From contig JAIPMN010002866.1 of the NCBI GenBank assembly GCA_020650975.1, positions 1 through 25,114 on the forward strand: a DNA stretch of 25,114 nucleotides, read 5' to 3'. Positions 1 to 11,969 of this stretch are shown here, one piece after another; the first letter of the stretch is position 1, and each line of letters begins with the position of its first letter. The stretch comes from Apostichopus californicus. Lineage: Eukaryota > Echinodermata > Holothuroidea > Aspidochirotida > Stichopodidae. The notes beneath the pieces were generated by a model. The model saw nothing but the letters and a program-made list of their open reading frames with translations, had not been told where the DNA came from and made no database searches. A program made the translations under genes and the position numbers.

Positions 1-66
1 AAAATATATATATATATACATATATATATATACAAAGTATATACATATGGGTGTGTGTGTACACAT
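1..66. repeat. TA/GT dinucleotide microsatellite
   Basis: The window opens inside alternating TA, interrupted by CA and AAG, and passes into a short GT run (GGGTGTGTGTGT) before ACACATG. This is an ordinary compound dinucleotide repeat. Its left end is cut by the window edge, so its true length is unknown. Confidence 0.85.
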
Positions 67-613
67 GACATAAAGCCAACACATTTGGCCAAAAATTTAG
101 CGATCGCTATTTTTGGTTTGAATGACAAAGCGACGAGCATATATAACACATTTCAAGTTTTTTAATTTTCCAAGCGGTCAAACAGTTAAGTGTGTCATAT
201 GATTGATAATTTTTTCTCCAAAAATACATATTTTGGGGGAAATTGTGTAATCTCTAAAGGTTGTTTTGATATATGAATTGTTTCTGCTATTTGACTTAAT
301 TTAGTCAACTCGATTCATCATGGTTTTAACATGACTTTCAATTTAATTAAGATATACCAAATTGCTATATTCTTAACAGGAATTTATGTGGAAGACAGAC
401 TTTAAATTGACGGAAATTTATTTGCAAGACATGAACTGTATTCCTAATGACTAGCAATATTTTGAAAATGACAACAAGCCGACATGTCAACACCTGCCAA
501 TATCAGTTAGCATGATATGTCAAGCAACGACTAGTATGGCCAATCATGTTTGTCATTTCACTCGTTTTAACACTAGTCTCTTTTACTAAATTCACCAACC
601 AGTTTAGTAAAGA
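67..613. other. No gene recognised
   Basis: A+T-rich unique-looking sequence with stops in all frames at short intervals. An open frame on the minus strand at 503-742 runs through the C tract and yields a glycine run. It is a low-complexity artefact. I see no RNA gene or repeat here. Confidence 0.6.
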
Positions 614-643
614 CCCCCCCCCCCCCACCCCTCCCCCGCCTCC
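614..643 (-). repeat. C13 run and C-rich tract (minus-strand G-quadruplex candidate)
   Basis: Thirteen consecutive C at 614-626 are followed by A, four C, T, five C and GCCTCC. The minus strand therefore carries runs of 5, 4 and 13 G separated by single bases, after GGAGGC. This meets the usual pattern for an intramolecular G-quadruplex. That it folds is inference. Confidence 0.75.
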
Positions 644-1439
644 AAAAATATGTCCAGGGGTATAACAGTGTGATGCTGCCCAACATCGCATGTTTATTTC
701 ACCACGTAGAATGTTATTTTTATTATTTGTTATTTCGAGCATTATCTGTAATCATGACGACTGTCGTTTGGAATAATATGAGAACAATATGTTATTTCAA
801 TACTTCGTTAATCTTCGTTAGTAAGGTGTAACATGAAGTTACATATAGGCCTCCATACATTTAATTTAGGCCATTGTCTATAAACAAGGTATACTAGTCC
901 ACCTTTGGTTTAGAAGTTTAATTGTAAAATCTAATATCTGCAACTCGCAACAATTTTGCATTTCAATCAAATGGGAAACAGTGTATGTTTTAAATTGTAC
1001 CATTATTCTCGAGTTATATAATGAAATCAATTTCACATTCTAAGAAATCCCTTACCGTCATTTACATATATACGTTTTCCCTGATATCTATAAATAGATA
1101 GCCTAGCTATTTAATGCTATATTGTGTAACTGGGACCGGTTACGGAAGAAAGAAAAAAAGTCGTTGGCTAATCAAGAAGATTGGTTTTAAAAAACAGCTC
1201 TCATATTTTCTTCTTAATTCCCTTCATTTATTTTCATATTTATCATCGAAACCTTCTGGAAAACCACATGCTGACGTCTTGGAAATATGATTTATAAAAT
1301 TAAATTTACCGTGGCTGTCTATTCGTAATAATTGTACTGATGAATAATTATTTTCTCATAACATCAAGTAGTTATTAAAGCAATGAAACAGGAGATGGTC
1401 AACAAATCAATGTCGTGCTTGGGCGTTTTAAAAGGTAGC
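644..1439. other. No gene recognised
   Basis: A+T-rich sequence with no open frame worth annotating and no convincing repeat. A TATAGGCCT word occurs near 843. The start of the plus-strand open frame at 1383-1784 lies here. That frame reads antisense through the SINE and is not considered a gene. Confidence 0.5.
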
Positions 1440-1491
1440 GTAATACTACTAATAATAATAATCAGCAGTTATTATGATGACGATTTAAGCG

Positions 1492-1523
1492 ACCACAAAT
1501 GTGGTAGAAGCCCGCAAGGGCTT
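1492..1523. repeat. Two adjacent perfect hairpins in the SINE body
   Basis: ACCAC-AAAT-GTGGT (1492-1505) is followed two bases later by AAGCCC-GCAA-GGGCTT (1508-1523). Both stems are perfect. The second has a GNRA-type loop if read on the plus strand (the loop is TTGC on the SINE sense strand). A further copy of GGCTTCT lies near 1548-1555 and can pair with AGAAGCC at the base of the second hairpin. The structure may be part of a conserved SINE body domain. Confidence 0.6.
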
Positions 1524-1665
1524 ATGTATTTCAACTTACACGCCGGGTGGCTTCTAATTCAACATTTTAACGAAATTTGGAGCATTTTCAATTTAGAAAG
1601 TCATTTCAGATGGGAAAACCGTAGATTGCTCTTGGATGAACAACCCACCTTACTATCACCGGCCT

Positions 1666-1676
1666 GGTATCGAATC
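1666..1676 (-). promoter_or_regulatory. RNA polymerase III B box of the SINE
   Basis: On the minus strand GATTCGATACC resembles the canonical GGTTCGANTCC B box, with two deviations. It sits about 50 bp downstream of the A box at 1728-1738. Whether it still binds TFIIIC is unknown. Confidence 0.6.
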
Positions 1677-1727
1677 CGGAACCTTCCGATTGCTAAGCAT
1701 CATTGCTTCAAATGCCACCGCCTGTAT

Positions 1728-1738
1728 CCACCCGGCCA
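1728..1738 (-). promoter_or_regulatory. RNA polymerase III A box of the SINE
   Basis: On the minus strand TGGCCGGGTGG differs by one base from TGGCCGAGTGG, the D-arm sequence usual in tRNA-Ser and tRNA-Leu. This is the strongest evidence for the origin of the SINE head. Confidence 0.65.
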
Positions 1739-1745
1739 CAATATC

Positions 1746-3643
1746 GGTATGAGTTCGTATACTGTGGGTATTGAGGCATTCTAAAGACTGATTAAGGGAG
1801 TGGAATGAATTTTTAAGGAAGAACGTCCTGGTACTTAAGGAGTAGTCTAATTCTTCTCCGAACTGATGCAAAAAGTTCTCCGAGTGGACATTTTTACCCT
1901 CGACTGACGTAGAAAGTTGGGTGGGGGTCATGGCCATCCACTGCAACAAACTACTTTGAAAATGCTCAATTTAATCAGCAGTAATAAGGGACCAAATAAA
2001 TCAGCGCAAGACTAATAATAAATAAAAACCTAGTTATTCTTTTCTAAATTAATTAATTAATTATTTCATTTCTGTTTATAAACTACCAATTAGCACCGCT
2101 TTTCATTTCCTGACCTCCAGCCATATCCGACGTATAACGTGTTTGGTTACTTCAGTGATACATGCATGAACGAGTCAAAGCACTAAATGATTACATTATG
2201 TGGGAACAGGCAAGTAGGATAATAGAATAACTAATCATATTAAACATCACAGGAAACATCTGAAGGTATGACTTTTGTGTTTGTCCAGTATACATCCAAG
2301 AGACCACATCGATATTAGAATTAAGAGGTTTCTCGTAACAGATTGTGTTACAGGTATATAGCCAACAAGCGGCAGCTGAACCGTCTGTGAATACTGGAAT
2401 ATTAAAGCTTCCATGACGCTGAAAGAAATTTGCTACCCGGGTAGATTAATTTCTTCCCCGTTCTTTGCCTCTTAACAGTTGCTGCAGCCGTCGCATACTA
2501 TCAAGATATATAGAAAGACATTCTCCCCTTTATATCTGCTTCCTGCTTCGAATGAAGCTCTTCCGTTCAGATGGTATTGAGTCAGATGAAACCTGGAGGA
2601 TTCTTCTTTTAGCTTTGTTGGGCAAAATTTATCAAACATTCTGAGTACCGCTTATATATCATAGTACTACAACATGTCTTACTCTTAATAGGTGACATTT
2701 ATTGCATGAATGACCTTTCGTTAAAGTGCAAGGCAAATCCCACTTCCAGTACTTTAGTACAAACCACAATTCGAAACAGTAAAATGGCACCCATACTTTG
2801 TGCAGCAATCTCAACTTCAAAAAAATATTAGTGACGTGCCCAAAATGTACAATAGTTTGCTCAGTCAAGATCATCAGTAACTTTCTGTTTTATCCCTTGA
2901 TTAAAAAGTTTTGCTCGGGGGCCGAAACTTAATATCGGTATAATGAACACAGTCGAATCTAATGCACCATTAGGTAGGTAGGTTTTATCCGTTTACGTTG
3001 TCTACGACTGATTCGATTGCTGGGCTAGCCGCTCCATGATTGAAGCAAGAAGGACTGTCCATAAATGGTATCATGTTTCCACTTTGGTTTGAATTGAAAA
3101 GTAACAGTCATTATAACGATATTGTATGATATTAGTACAACAGCATGGGTACGAGTAGAAAAAGTCCATTGGTATGAGTAAAAAAACACTAATACAAGGC
3201 TATATAAGCTTGGATATTCGAGAATCTAATTCTGCACTAACATCTATACTAGATCCCAAACATTTTCCAGAGTACGATTGACCAGTACAATTCTAAGAGG
3301 ATGGACGGGTACGAGAACAAGTAATTACATATGACAGTTGTAAGCTATAAAGATAACAAAGTGATGACTTTAAAACTTCGTACAAAATCGAAATGAAAAG
3401 ACGAAGAAAATGGTATGGTGTCATTTGTGTGACGTAAATGTAAAGTTTCGGATACTTCTCGCTGGTATGGTCGCTGTCATGATATTATGCTGTCTATAAC
3501 TTCTTGGACATTGGTTGTTCCCCTAGAACTAGCAAAGATAAGAGAAGACATCCAAGGTAACAAACAACATGGCTGGAAAATCATTTTCAGAAACTTGTCG
3601 AATCTTAGCATACGTTGACGTCCCACACCATCACATATATTAT
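1746..3643. other. No gene recognised; minor simple repeats
   Basis: Mostly unique-looking A+T-rich DNA. There is an AATT-type tetranucleotide stretch at 2045-2066 and a GGTAGGTAGG stretch near 2972. Loosely repeated words of the type GGGTACGAGTAGAAAAAG and GGTATGAGTAAAAAAAC occur near 3146 and 3170. The open frames at 1656-1949 and 2659-2874 on the minus strand show no family features. The first starts in SINE-flanking DNA and is not a gene. Confidence 0.5.
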
Positions 3644-3693
3644 ACGAGTGAATCCGATTTGCATATTTACGAGTGAATTCAATTTGCAGGGTC
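3644..3693. repeat. 25-bp direct duplication (two units)
   Basis: ACGAGTGAATCCGATTTGCA starts at 3644 and ACGAGTGAATTCAATTTGCA at 3669. They are two tandem units of period 25 with two mismatches across the first 20 bases. Open frames on both strands at 3605-3833 run across this block. I regard them as chance. Confidence 0.75.
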
Positions 3694-4805
3694 CTCGAAA
3701 AGTGGTTGCTTTTAAGCTTATGTGGATTTCTAGATTGTCAAACGTCATTACCAAAACTGACGATTGCAAGGTTGCAACTCTCCACGTGTCATGTGTGTTA
3801 TTTGCAGACAACGTTGGTTTCAAGTCGTTTTAATTTGAAAACAAATATGGACAGGTCATTCGTGATGATGTGCTTTTTATAACCGACGTCAGTTTACTGA
3901 AATAACAAGTCCTTTCAAATGTCATCACTTATATAATCAAGGACAATTCTTTTAAGGTGATGTAATTTGCCAATGATGTTTTGTTATGATTTACCAATGG
4001 GGGATGTATATCTTAACAGTTGACGATGCATGGATCACTTTTACAAAACATGCGCGTGCGTAACTTTGCTGCATCAATTAATTAAAAAAGAACACAACAA
4101 CAACGTATATATGAGAACCGACGAATTAAATAGACATATAACTTTATTGAAGAAATAGGCAAAGGTTTTGTTATTCGAAGGCTTGTAAAACACATGTGAC
4201 ATATATAGTACAAATCACTTATTATATTATATATAACGAACTTATATACTTCCAAAATATTTCCCTCTTTCCCTTCATTTCTATCATACCCTTTACCCCT
4301 TTTTCAGCACGAAAATTAGATCACTCTCAATGTTTAAGTATCCCCAACAGTTTTCCTGATACATAACTTCAATGTATGTATAAAACTTAAAGGCTCATTG
4401 CCTTCATGTCATTCCTTCTTTCTTCAGTCAACAATTCTTTTGGTCAAAAATGATTATTCTATTATTTTTACGTCCAAGTCGGCTTATAACATTTTACACA
4501 ACATTTAGTCTCCCTTCGCGTCCTCCCGTAAATATGTTGGCATGTTTCTGAGAACATTTCCTTCTTCCGATATATGCATTTACGTATACCCCTTTCTGTT
4601 TTATTTTGTTTCTGATGGTTTATTGATTTTCTAAAGAAATCCGAGGATCAAGTTTAGGCCTTAATCTAACGGATAATTATGATTGAATTAAAGTATACCT
4701 ATCGAGCTATGAATACTATAGATGCATGCAAAAAAATGAGGTAGATCCGTTTCTTTGGGTTTGTAAACTCATCTATAAAGAAAGAGGCAAGGAGGGGCTG
4801 TATAA
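3694..4805. other. No gene recognised
   Basis: A+T-rich DNA with a pyrimidine-rich stretch near 4255-4310 and several ATATAT clusters near 4200-4250. No open frame shows homology that I recognise. Confidence 0.5.
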
Positions 4806-4817
4806 GGGGGGGGGGGG
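4806..4817 (+). repeat. G12 homopolymer in a G-rich context
   Basis: Twelve consecutive G follow a purine-rich lead (GGCAAGGAGGGGCTGTATAA). It is the only long G tract on the plus strand. The other three long G/C tracts have C on the plus strand. Length polymorphism would be expected. Confidence 0.8.
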
Positions 4818-6244
4818 TAAATCCAGACTTGAATGTTCAATTGACTGTAAAACATTTATAGAGCATCGAAGCCTGTCAAGAGCGATATCAAACACGAGTT
4901 TGCTTCTCTTAAAAAGACTCACGTGTGCAATTTGTTAATTACTTTATTTTTGATCGGTTTTGACGTATGCTTTGAGTTTAGTAACTACAAGTAATGGAAC
5001 GTTTCAATACTTTGTTCTTTCCACAAGCCTGAAATTTGCTCCGCAAACATGGATAAAATGACAGTAATATAAATCGTGACTTTACAGTATCGATAAATCA
5101 TTGACAATTCCTCCCAACGCAAAGCTTTAATCTCATTGGCATTTGAGAGGATGTCGATAGATACTTGATGGTGACATCAAGCTATACACAACTTGATCAC
5201 GTTTCAATGACGTTAATATTTGCTCGAAGACGAGCTAGATGCAAATAACCTTTCTTATTAATTACTTACGAACATAATTAAATGTATTTGATTGCGCAGT
5301 AGTCCATTATTTTGTTCATTTAACAATAGGGACTATAACAACTAGTTTGACAAGCCTTTTTACCCAAAAAGTGGAAACGGTATACTTGTTATGCGATTCG
5401 AAAGTGATGACCTTATTAAGAACCGACGTTTTTGGTGTTCATGGAGCAAATAGCAATAAGGATATTGGGACGGAAGGTACCTCCATTTACTGGTTAATTG
5501 CTTTAAGGATTGGTTGCTATCTTTATAGTACAACATTATACGTCATTGCCGAAGGTTCTTTCAACTTCAAAAATATAAAAATAATGATAATAATATTACA
5601 AAAACGAAAGGAAAGTGTTGATAATTATTCAATTTTACGTTGAAATCTAGTTCATTTTTCTTTTTTATTATCCACAAGGTTTGCTAAGCATGAGAAAGAA
5701 TCATGTTAAAGAATGCTTCTTAAAACTACAATTTAATATATATTCCCTCGAACTCTCTATACCGTAGACTGTTTACTTTTCCTCGCTGGTGTAACTCTTG
5801 CTAAAAGGATTACCGTTGGAATATTTAGTCCAATTCTCAGTGTGCGTCTCCCAATAGTCCGACTACAGGCATAGGGCAACACACCACGTTCTTGGAACTC
5901 GCTACAGTTATGCAAATATAATAAACGACAATCCCCTTGAAGGAAGAATTAGGTTTTTAACTGGGCAGAAAAGAGACGCAAAAGATTGTTTGCTCATGGA
6001 GTTTGCACACTTAAAATGCCTCTCTGCATTTGCTCTCCTAAATGAAGTGGAAACAACATCTATAGGTTGAATGACTGGTAAGTCATTGCCAAGTGTACTG
6101 ACTACAAATAGTTAAGCTATATGTTTCATCTAAAAAGCGAAAATACATTTACTGCCGTTCGATGAGTTATTGTATAGGAATAACCCCGAACACACACTTG
6201 AAATGATATGGCTCTCGAACATCCAATGAAAGTAGGCCCTACAG
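4818..6244. other. No gene recognised; one short perfect hairpin
   Basis: CTTGATG-GTGA-CATCAAG at 5164-5181 is a perfect 7-bp stem with a GNRA-type loop. The plus-strand open frame at 5347-5643 (98 codons) has no recognisable motif. Its A+T-rich end reads out as Ile/Lys/Asn, as expected of chance frames. Confidence 0.5.
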
Positions 6245-6488
6245 TGAGTATATAGTTATATACGCATACTTGAGTGTATAGTTGTACGTAGTTAATGGAA
6301 ATATACGCAAACTTGAGTAAATAGTTATGCGTAGTTAATGGAAATATACACATATTTGAGTGTAAAGTTGCACGTAGTTAATGGAAGTATATACGCATAC
6401 TTGAGTGTATAGTTATACGTAGTTAATGGAAATGTACGCATACCTGAGTATATTGTTATACGTAGCTAATGAAAATATACGCATACTT
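6245..6488. repeat. 43-bp minisatellite, about 5.6 units
   Basis: Units begin with ACGCATACTTGAG at 6262, 6305, 6348, 6393, 6436 and 6479, with periods of 43, 43, 45, 43 and 43 bp. A partial unit leads in from 6245 and the last is cut after ACGCATACT. Each unit contains TTGAGTGTATAG, then a TACGTA-type word and GTTAATGGAA. Units differ by a few substitutions, so the array is moderately old. The 45-bp unit carries one extra TA. The open frame on the minus strand at 6126-6353 is produced by the repeat and is not a gene. A detached GTTATACGTAGTT at about 6535-6547 may be an eroded relic of the array. Confidence 0.9.
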
Positions 6489-9400
6489 TTTTCCCCTCTC
6501 TTTCAACGAATTTCTTCAAAAGAACTGTTAGTCAGTTATACGTAGTTCTCTGCTCTTTTTTCTTGTTATATTTTTCTGGAAGGTTTTACTCGAAATATTC
6601 AAATATCCACAGGATTCTACCAGAAGCAATTAATTTCTTACTGTATTCATATCAGTTTCTTACTAACTTCACATCGTTTTCTGTGTATTCACTTGACTGT
6701 TGTGCAAAGATTCACCACGGTCAACCATGCAGTGGTTGTTCCATGCTCTATGTTTTCCCGTCTATTGTCATTTCAGATGATTTCTTCTTGTTCTGCTTTC
6801 TTGACAGATCAATGTCATGAAGTCAGGGTACCCAAGGGACAGAATTTAACAACAGTACTATTCTCGTCAAATTGAAAAAGGTTAGCCAGTTCTCCCCGGG
6901 TTGGTGATATGAAGTCGGTTATCTAAAATCACATTAACCATGACATTTGGTGAAGGTGAAGGTTCAATAATTGGGCCTATAGAGTGAAAGTAAGAAAAAA
7001 GTGAAGATGCGGAGAAGAAAATAAAAGTGTTTGTTACCATCTATAGTTAGCCTTTTTCGGGATGTGTTTTCGCGTTGAACACAGAGGAAGAGAGTGAAAA
7101 AAAGGAGGGGGTGGATTTCTTCGATATAATTAGCACTAAGTATTGATATTGATGGAAAGGTAGAGAAGATTGCTAAAAGTATTTTAATATAAAAAAAAAT
7201 TTAAAAAAAGTTCATACTTTTAATACAAAAGAGTACCTTCCATTTACCTCTTTTGTTTCTGGTTTAAACTTTTAAGAGTTTAGGCTTTCAAGTAACTTAA
7301 CTCCTTTGGATATATGTGACTGCTTAGTTTACATAAAAAAGGGATGTACGTGGGACATTAATACTTGTTGTTGACTATATTCTTGATCACAGTCTGCAAG
7401 GGTTCCTTGTTTTTATGTTGGTATTTAAGTTGGCATGATATTAATAGATAGATAGAGGTCCCTTAACAGAACTCGCATGTATTCAAATTCCCTATGCACT
7501 TTGCCATTTGCAATTCCATCGATGTGTTACTTGTCAGTCAGCCATTCAAATCAATAAAAATCAACTTTAGGTATTTTTGACTTACATATTAGAGTAAAAA
7601 ATATATTAATCTTGGTAATGTCTTTCGAACGAGAAAACCAAAGGGAAAAGAGAATGTTTTTGTTTATTGGTTAATAGTTCAGCAAAAATATATATTTGAA
7701 AAGAATCTTATTAAACTTTTTCTTTCAGCAACACAGTAAACAAGTAAAATGAAATTTTATGCAAACAGTTTGGTTTGCAAAATTCAGTTTGTAAATTTCT
7801 TGTGTAAGGCTTGAGCTTATTAGAGTACTCTCTTTAAATCTTTAACGAATAAGCCATTGGAGAACTTTATGTGATTAACTATGGACTTGGAAACACTAGC
7901 AACCTGCAGATGATAAATATCTGCATTGAACTATTCATTAAATCTTCCAGACTAGTCTACTTCTACATGCTGCAGAATGTATTATTTATGACTAAACCAA
8001 TATACGGTTAATTATGTTGCAGCTCTCTATAGTTGAACAATAGCTTGGACATTTAATTGGCTTCCTGATCTGATGTTGCGACAACTTCCTAACGAACAGG
8101 AAACGCTATCGCCTCAGTCTTGGATGATTCAAGGTTTTCATTCACTTATCTGGGAAAGGAGTTTCACAACTTTAGTCTATCATTTTGGCATTGGTATCTG
8201 TCAGTGTTTAATCAAACAAGTACGAGAAACAATTTTGAAAAATACGAGTCGTCGTCTAGAATGATGCATGCATAATGACATGCTTTAACATTGATAACAG
8301 TATAGATAATTGCGGCATACTTGCCCGTACAAAAAAATCCTCTTTACTGAGTATAAACTATGTGTGCCAATATAACCAAAATAGAAATAATACGTTTATA
8401 GGAGGGAAAGATTCCTTAATAAGTGAACTATTGATATTGCCTAAGATGGATCAGCCTTTGAAATTCGTCTAACGTTGCCTGAATTTGTCGTTATTTTTTT
8501 TAAATTTTGCTCTTATATAGGCTTATATAGTGTTAAAGTTTTCGTCTGCATAGTGAGTGAATGAATTATCAGCTGATTTTAAGCAGTTTCACGTAAAATA
8601 TTTTAGTTTTAGTAGCGTATACAAATACAAGTGACATTCTGGATTATTGTCGTGTTTTGAAGCTTTTATGCAGTTTATGCCTCTCCAACGAACATAGCCT
8701 TTCACATCACGAAGAGGTAATTTAAGGTTTTAACGAAGCTTACTTTATAAGTGTTAGAGGGCCTAACGTTTCAATCCTAACAGATTCTTCTTCGGAGGCT
8801 TCAGGGGCTTAATTAATTTTAAATTAGTTATTCAGTTTATGACAATGTTTTCTCATCATTCAACTCGCCCAGTTATAATATTAAAGGACCCAAAAGGTGT
8901 CATTTAAATTTATCAAAAGTTGTTTTATCGAGTGAAAACAAGAAAATTTGATATCAATAGGCAGACAATTATGACATATTCCCTGTGTCATTCTTCTTGA
9001 CATCTATTGCTGTTAATTAGGTAATTTGTATTCAACAACGGCGTCATCATATGTTGACATTGCCGCAACAATGGTCCTTTAACTTGACAAACGATATAAA
9101 TGTTACTGTCATGGGACGCAGCTTGAAGAATCAGTGTATAACTTCAAGATCTCGTCTTGGGGCATAGCAGTACAGTAAATTACACTCAAAATCGAACGAT
9201 TTCGAGGTATCTGCCAAAAACCTCTTATCAGAAACTTCACTGACATTGCGAAATAACTAGGGAAGTTAGGAGAAGCTTCCCTCGAACAAGCTATAATATG
9301 CTTTTGTTGCTGGGATCGCAGTTGACTAAATACAGTTTATTTCCAAATAGCCTTGTGAACATGAGAAGTCTCTGATGTTGTGGCTAATATACTAAAGTTT

Positions 9401-9687
9401 TAAAGAGGAACAAAAAGATGTATGTTCTTATTGCCTCTTCCTCGAAATTCCATTCGTCATAAAAAAAATTGCTTGGAGACTAGGTAGACTTGTTGCAAAG
9501 ACAATACTTATTTTCCGTCACCTTCTTCCCCTTAGACATCCATTCCCCCGTTTGTAATGGACTTAACCAATCTCCACAGAGACCTCAGGAATTAATGGAT
9601 GATGTGGTCTTAATTCTGTTCAATGTTCTTTTCATAGTAATTTGACATAAGCTGACATTGTAAGGCATTTGTCCATTCTCTAATGAA
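6489..9687. other. No gene recognised; minor repeats
   Basis: Long A+T-rich stretch. It contains a pyrimidine-rich segment just after the minisatellite, A-rich tracts near 7190-7210, a short (GATA)n at about 7442-7456 and a 10-bp direct duplication CTTATATAGG near 8512-8531. A small stem CTTGAAG/CTTCAAG lies at 9122-9148. The open frames at 6563-6820, 8073-8264 and 8275-8472 show no domain, signal or motif that I recognise. Confidence 0.5.
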
Positions 9688-9727
9688 CGAGATAGAGAGA
9701 ACGAGAGAGGTGGAGAAACAGAGAAGA
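9688..9727. repeat. GA-rich purine tract
   Basis: A mostly GA/AGAG stretch of about 40 bases (CGAGATAGAGAGAACGAGAG and following), interrupted by single C and T bases. It is a degenerate GA microsatellite. The same words resemble GAGA-type sites, but nothing else supports a regulatory role. Confidence 0.6.
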
Positions 9728-11969
9728 CTACTTGTTTATACTCAGCCAAGCCACACGTTAACTTTTATTTTGCTCACTTAAGTATGTCGGAAATTGCGTA
9801 TTTGCTATCAAAGTATCTAGAAACATATTGACGAGATGTAGACTCTGAATAGCATGTCATAATATTACCCAAGTCTAATAATAATTAGTGCATACTTGAT
9901 CATTATCACATATTTGGTTGTGAGACAGTTGAGAATTTACTATTTTTATTTTTATTATTAATTTTTAAATTATTATTTTACCTAATTCAAACCCATTTCT
10001 TATTTCAACTGAACAATCGTAACGTGATACCGTCGGTTAAACAAGTAAATTAATATTTAATATTTAAGAGGTTTTCACAACACACGTGGGAGTTAATCAG
10101 AAATTCATTAATATGCCGTTGAAAGTCAGGATATGAATTCAAGAAAATCATTCGTCGAAAATAAGAAACCTTTTAATAAAAGCAACTTCATTCAGTTAGC
10201 TCCTTTTGTCCGTGGACGTCACTTGAACGGTTTATTCCTGATGTTTGTGTCTACATTTAAAAAAAATGTTTACCGTCACCTGAAACATATATATATTCAA
10301 ATGTTAAATCATGAAAAACTTTACTAAGCATTTATTGAATTGTTAAGATGGTATCTTATCTCAGAATAACATTATATACATAATGTCCACAAAGTTACAT
10401 TAACCCTGCTGGATTACGACAGTTCGATAGATAAGCAAAATGGCGGAATCCACTTGGTGTAATATTTCCCTTCGGTGACAAAAGCGTAAACGCGACAAAT
10501 ATTTACGACCGATTGAAAGTAGGCCAATCAATATCGAGAAACACGTTAAAGTGAATCTACAATCATAACACGTACTTATAACTAAAAAAAACGGTATTCA
10601 ACAATAACATAAAAAAAACATGGTCAATGAAGTGCGAAAGTGTATACATAGGCCTACGCAAGAAAATTTGCTATCACAGACGAACAAAACCTAAAAAGGA
10701 AGTCCCAAGGGTAAAGGAAGGATTATAAACCGCGAGAAATATCAACTCTTTGGGCTGCTAAAATTCCACTTTCTGAACTAATCGACGTTATTATTCAAAT
10801 TTCGATCACTTTAAGTCAGATTCAAAAGAAACTTGCCCTTCTTCTGCCTCCAACGTGCTTTACCAGTAGCCGTCACTAATCTTATTTATCATCCACGTTG
10901 GGTAATGTTTTAAAGGGCATTTCCTTGTTGGTTCATATTCAAGGTTATATATTCACCCTTTGCGAGGCCTAAACGATCAGCTGGGTTTCCTGTTGGAAAT
11001 GTTATATATACAGTTATATATATACACAGACTATAGTTTACATTAACATTTCCGTTATTGCAGCACATATACACTGTATTTGCAACTGTTAAACTAACGT
11101 AGTGTTGTTTATATGGTCTTTTTGCATTGAAAGTGTTTATGGTACATAAAGTTAACCCGACGGCTTGTCATAGTTCTATTCAACAACGATAGAGCTGTGT
11201 GTAACCGGTGTTATCTTCGTGATAACATTTTGGGTGGTGCAACTTTATTATGCCAGCTAGCCAAGTTTATGCAGCGTTATAAGCCATCGTCAGTTTTCTT
11301 TTACGTGCCAACATTATAAGGTAATGTATTCAATTTAGATTTAGTTATCCAGATAAATTCGAAAGAGATGTCTCGATTTAAGTGAAGTATGATTTGACAA
11401 TACACTCGCCGAGTGGACGATGTTTTTTTGTATGTATATATTGAACCTCTCCTCGTGACTCGAAAAGGTTGAATTTCATTCGAGTACTTTAAATGCCTCA
11501 TCCAGCTGTGTAGGTACCTAGAAAGCTTTATCGATCATGTCTTTGTCTCAATTTAATCCTGTCAACGATGCGATAACTTAAATTAAATGATTGATCGATA
11601 ACTCTGCTCTGGTTGATCGTACGTATTAATGGCTCTTAGCTAGTTGAACAGGACGAGTGTAAGATAATTAAGTGCCCTATGACGTGACATTTAAAGAAAC
11701 AGTGTTATTAAGTTGACGGCGTTGTTGTCGGCTATTTTTAAACAATACCTCATGTGAATCTATTCCAACCCCTTCTTTTCAACCCTTGGTTTACCATCCG
11801 TGGTATCATGTTCTTGAAGTGATCAACAATAACCATGAAATTCCACTACAAGATGTGCTCTATTAACGGTTTATCAGAGATAATATTTAGTACGAACAAA
11901 TCAACGCTGGCTTCTGTTAGCCGGAGCTAGCACACGATACACACACATAGAGAACAAAGTTACTACAGA
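9728..11969. other. No gene recognised; short hairpins and TA clusters
   Basis: A+T-rich block near 9940-9985, ATATTTAATATTTAA near 10050, and TATATA clusters at about 11000-11030. TGTTATC-TTCGT-GATAACA at 11209-11227 is a perfect 7-bp stem. The open frames at 10133-10327 and 11301-11501 are short and unrecognised. Confidence 0.5.

Larger units (their letters stand above)
1440..1745 (-). mobile_element. tRNA-derived SINE (tRNA-Ser/Leu-like head, ATT-type tail)
   Basis: Read on the minus strand, the element begins near 1745 with a tRNA-like head. TGGCCGGGTGG (1728-1738) matches the A box and D arm of class II (Ser/Leu-type) tRNAs, and GATTCGATACC (1666-1676) matches the B box. Both are internal RNA polymerase III promoter elements, spaced by about 50 bp. 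The anticodon and variable regions between them are degenerate and the T stem is not fully paired, so this is not a functional tRNA. After the head come about 160 bp of unrelated body. Two compact hairpins follow (1508-1523 and 1492-1505). The end is an (ATT)n-like tail at 1440-1465, seen on the plus strand as AATAATAATAAT. Head, body and simple tail total about 300 bp, typical of SINEs. I found no clear target-site duplication, so both ends are approximate. The SINE superfamily is not identified. Confidence 0.65.

Noticed and set aside
503-742. Minus-strand frame encoding a glycine-rich segment
   Set aside because: The glycines are the translated G-rich strand of the C tract at 614-643.
1655-1745. 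Functional tRNA-Ser or tRNA-Leu gene on the minus strand
   Set aside because: The D-arm and B-box words are present, but the T stem is mismatched and no proper acceptor stem or anticodon arm can be drawn. It continues into a SINE body.
1383-1784. 133-codon plus-strand open frame
   Set aside because: It reads antisense through the SINE, including its tRNA-like head and simple tail, and shows no protein family features.
3605-3833. Overlapping open frames on both strands
   Set aside because: All three are about 70 codons, span a 25-bp duplication and have no recognisable features.
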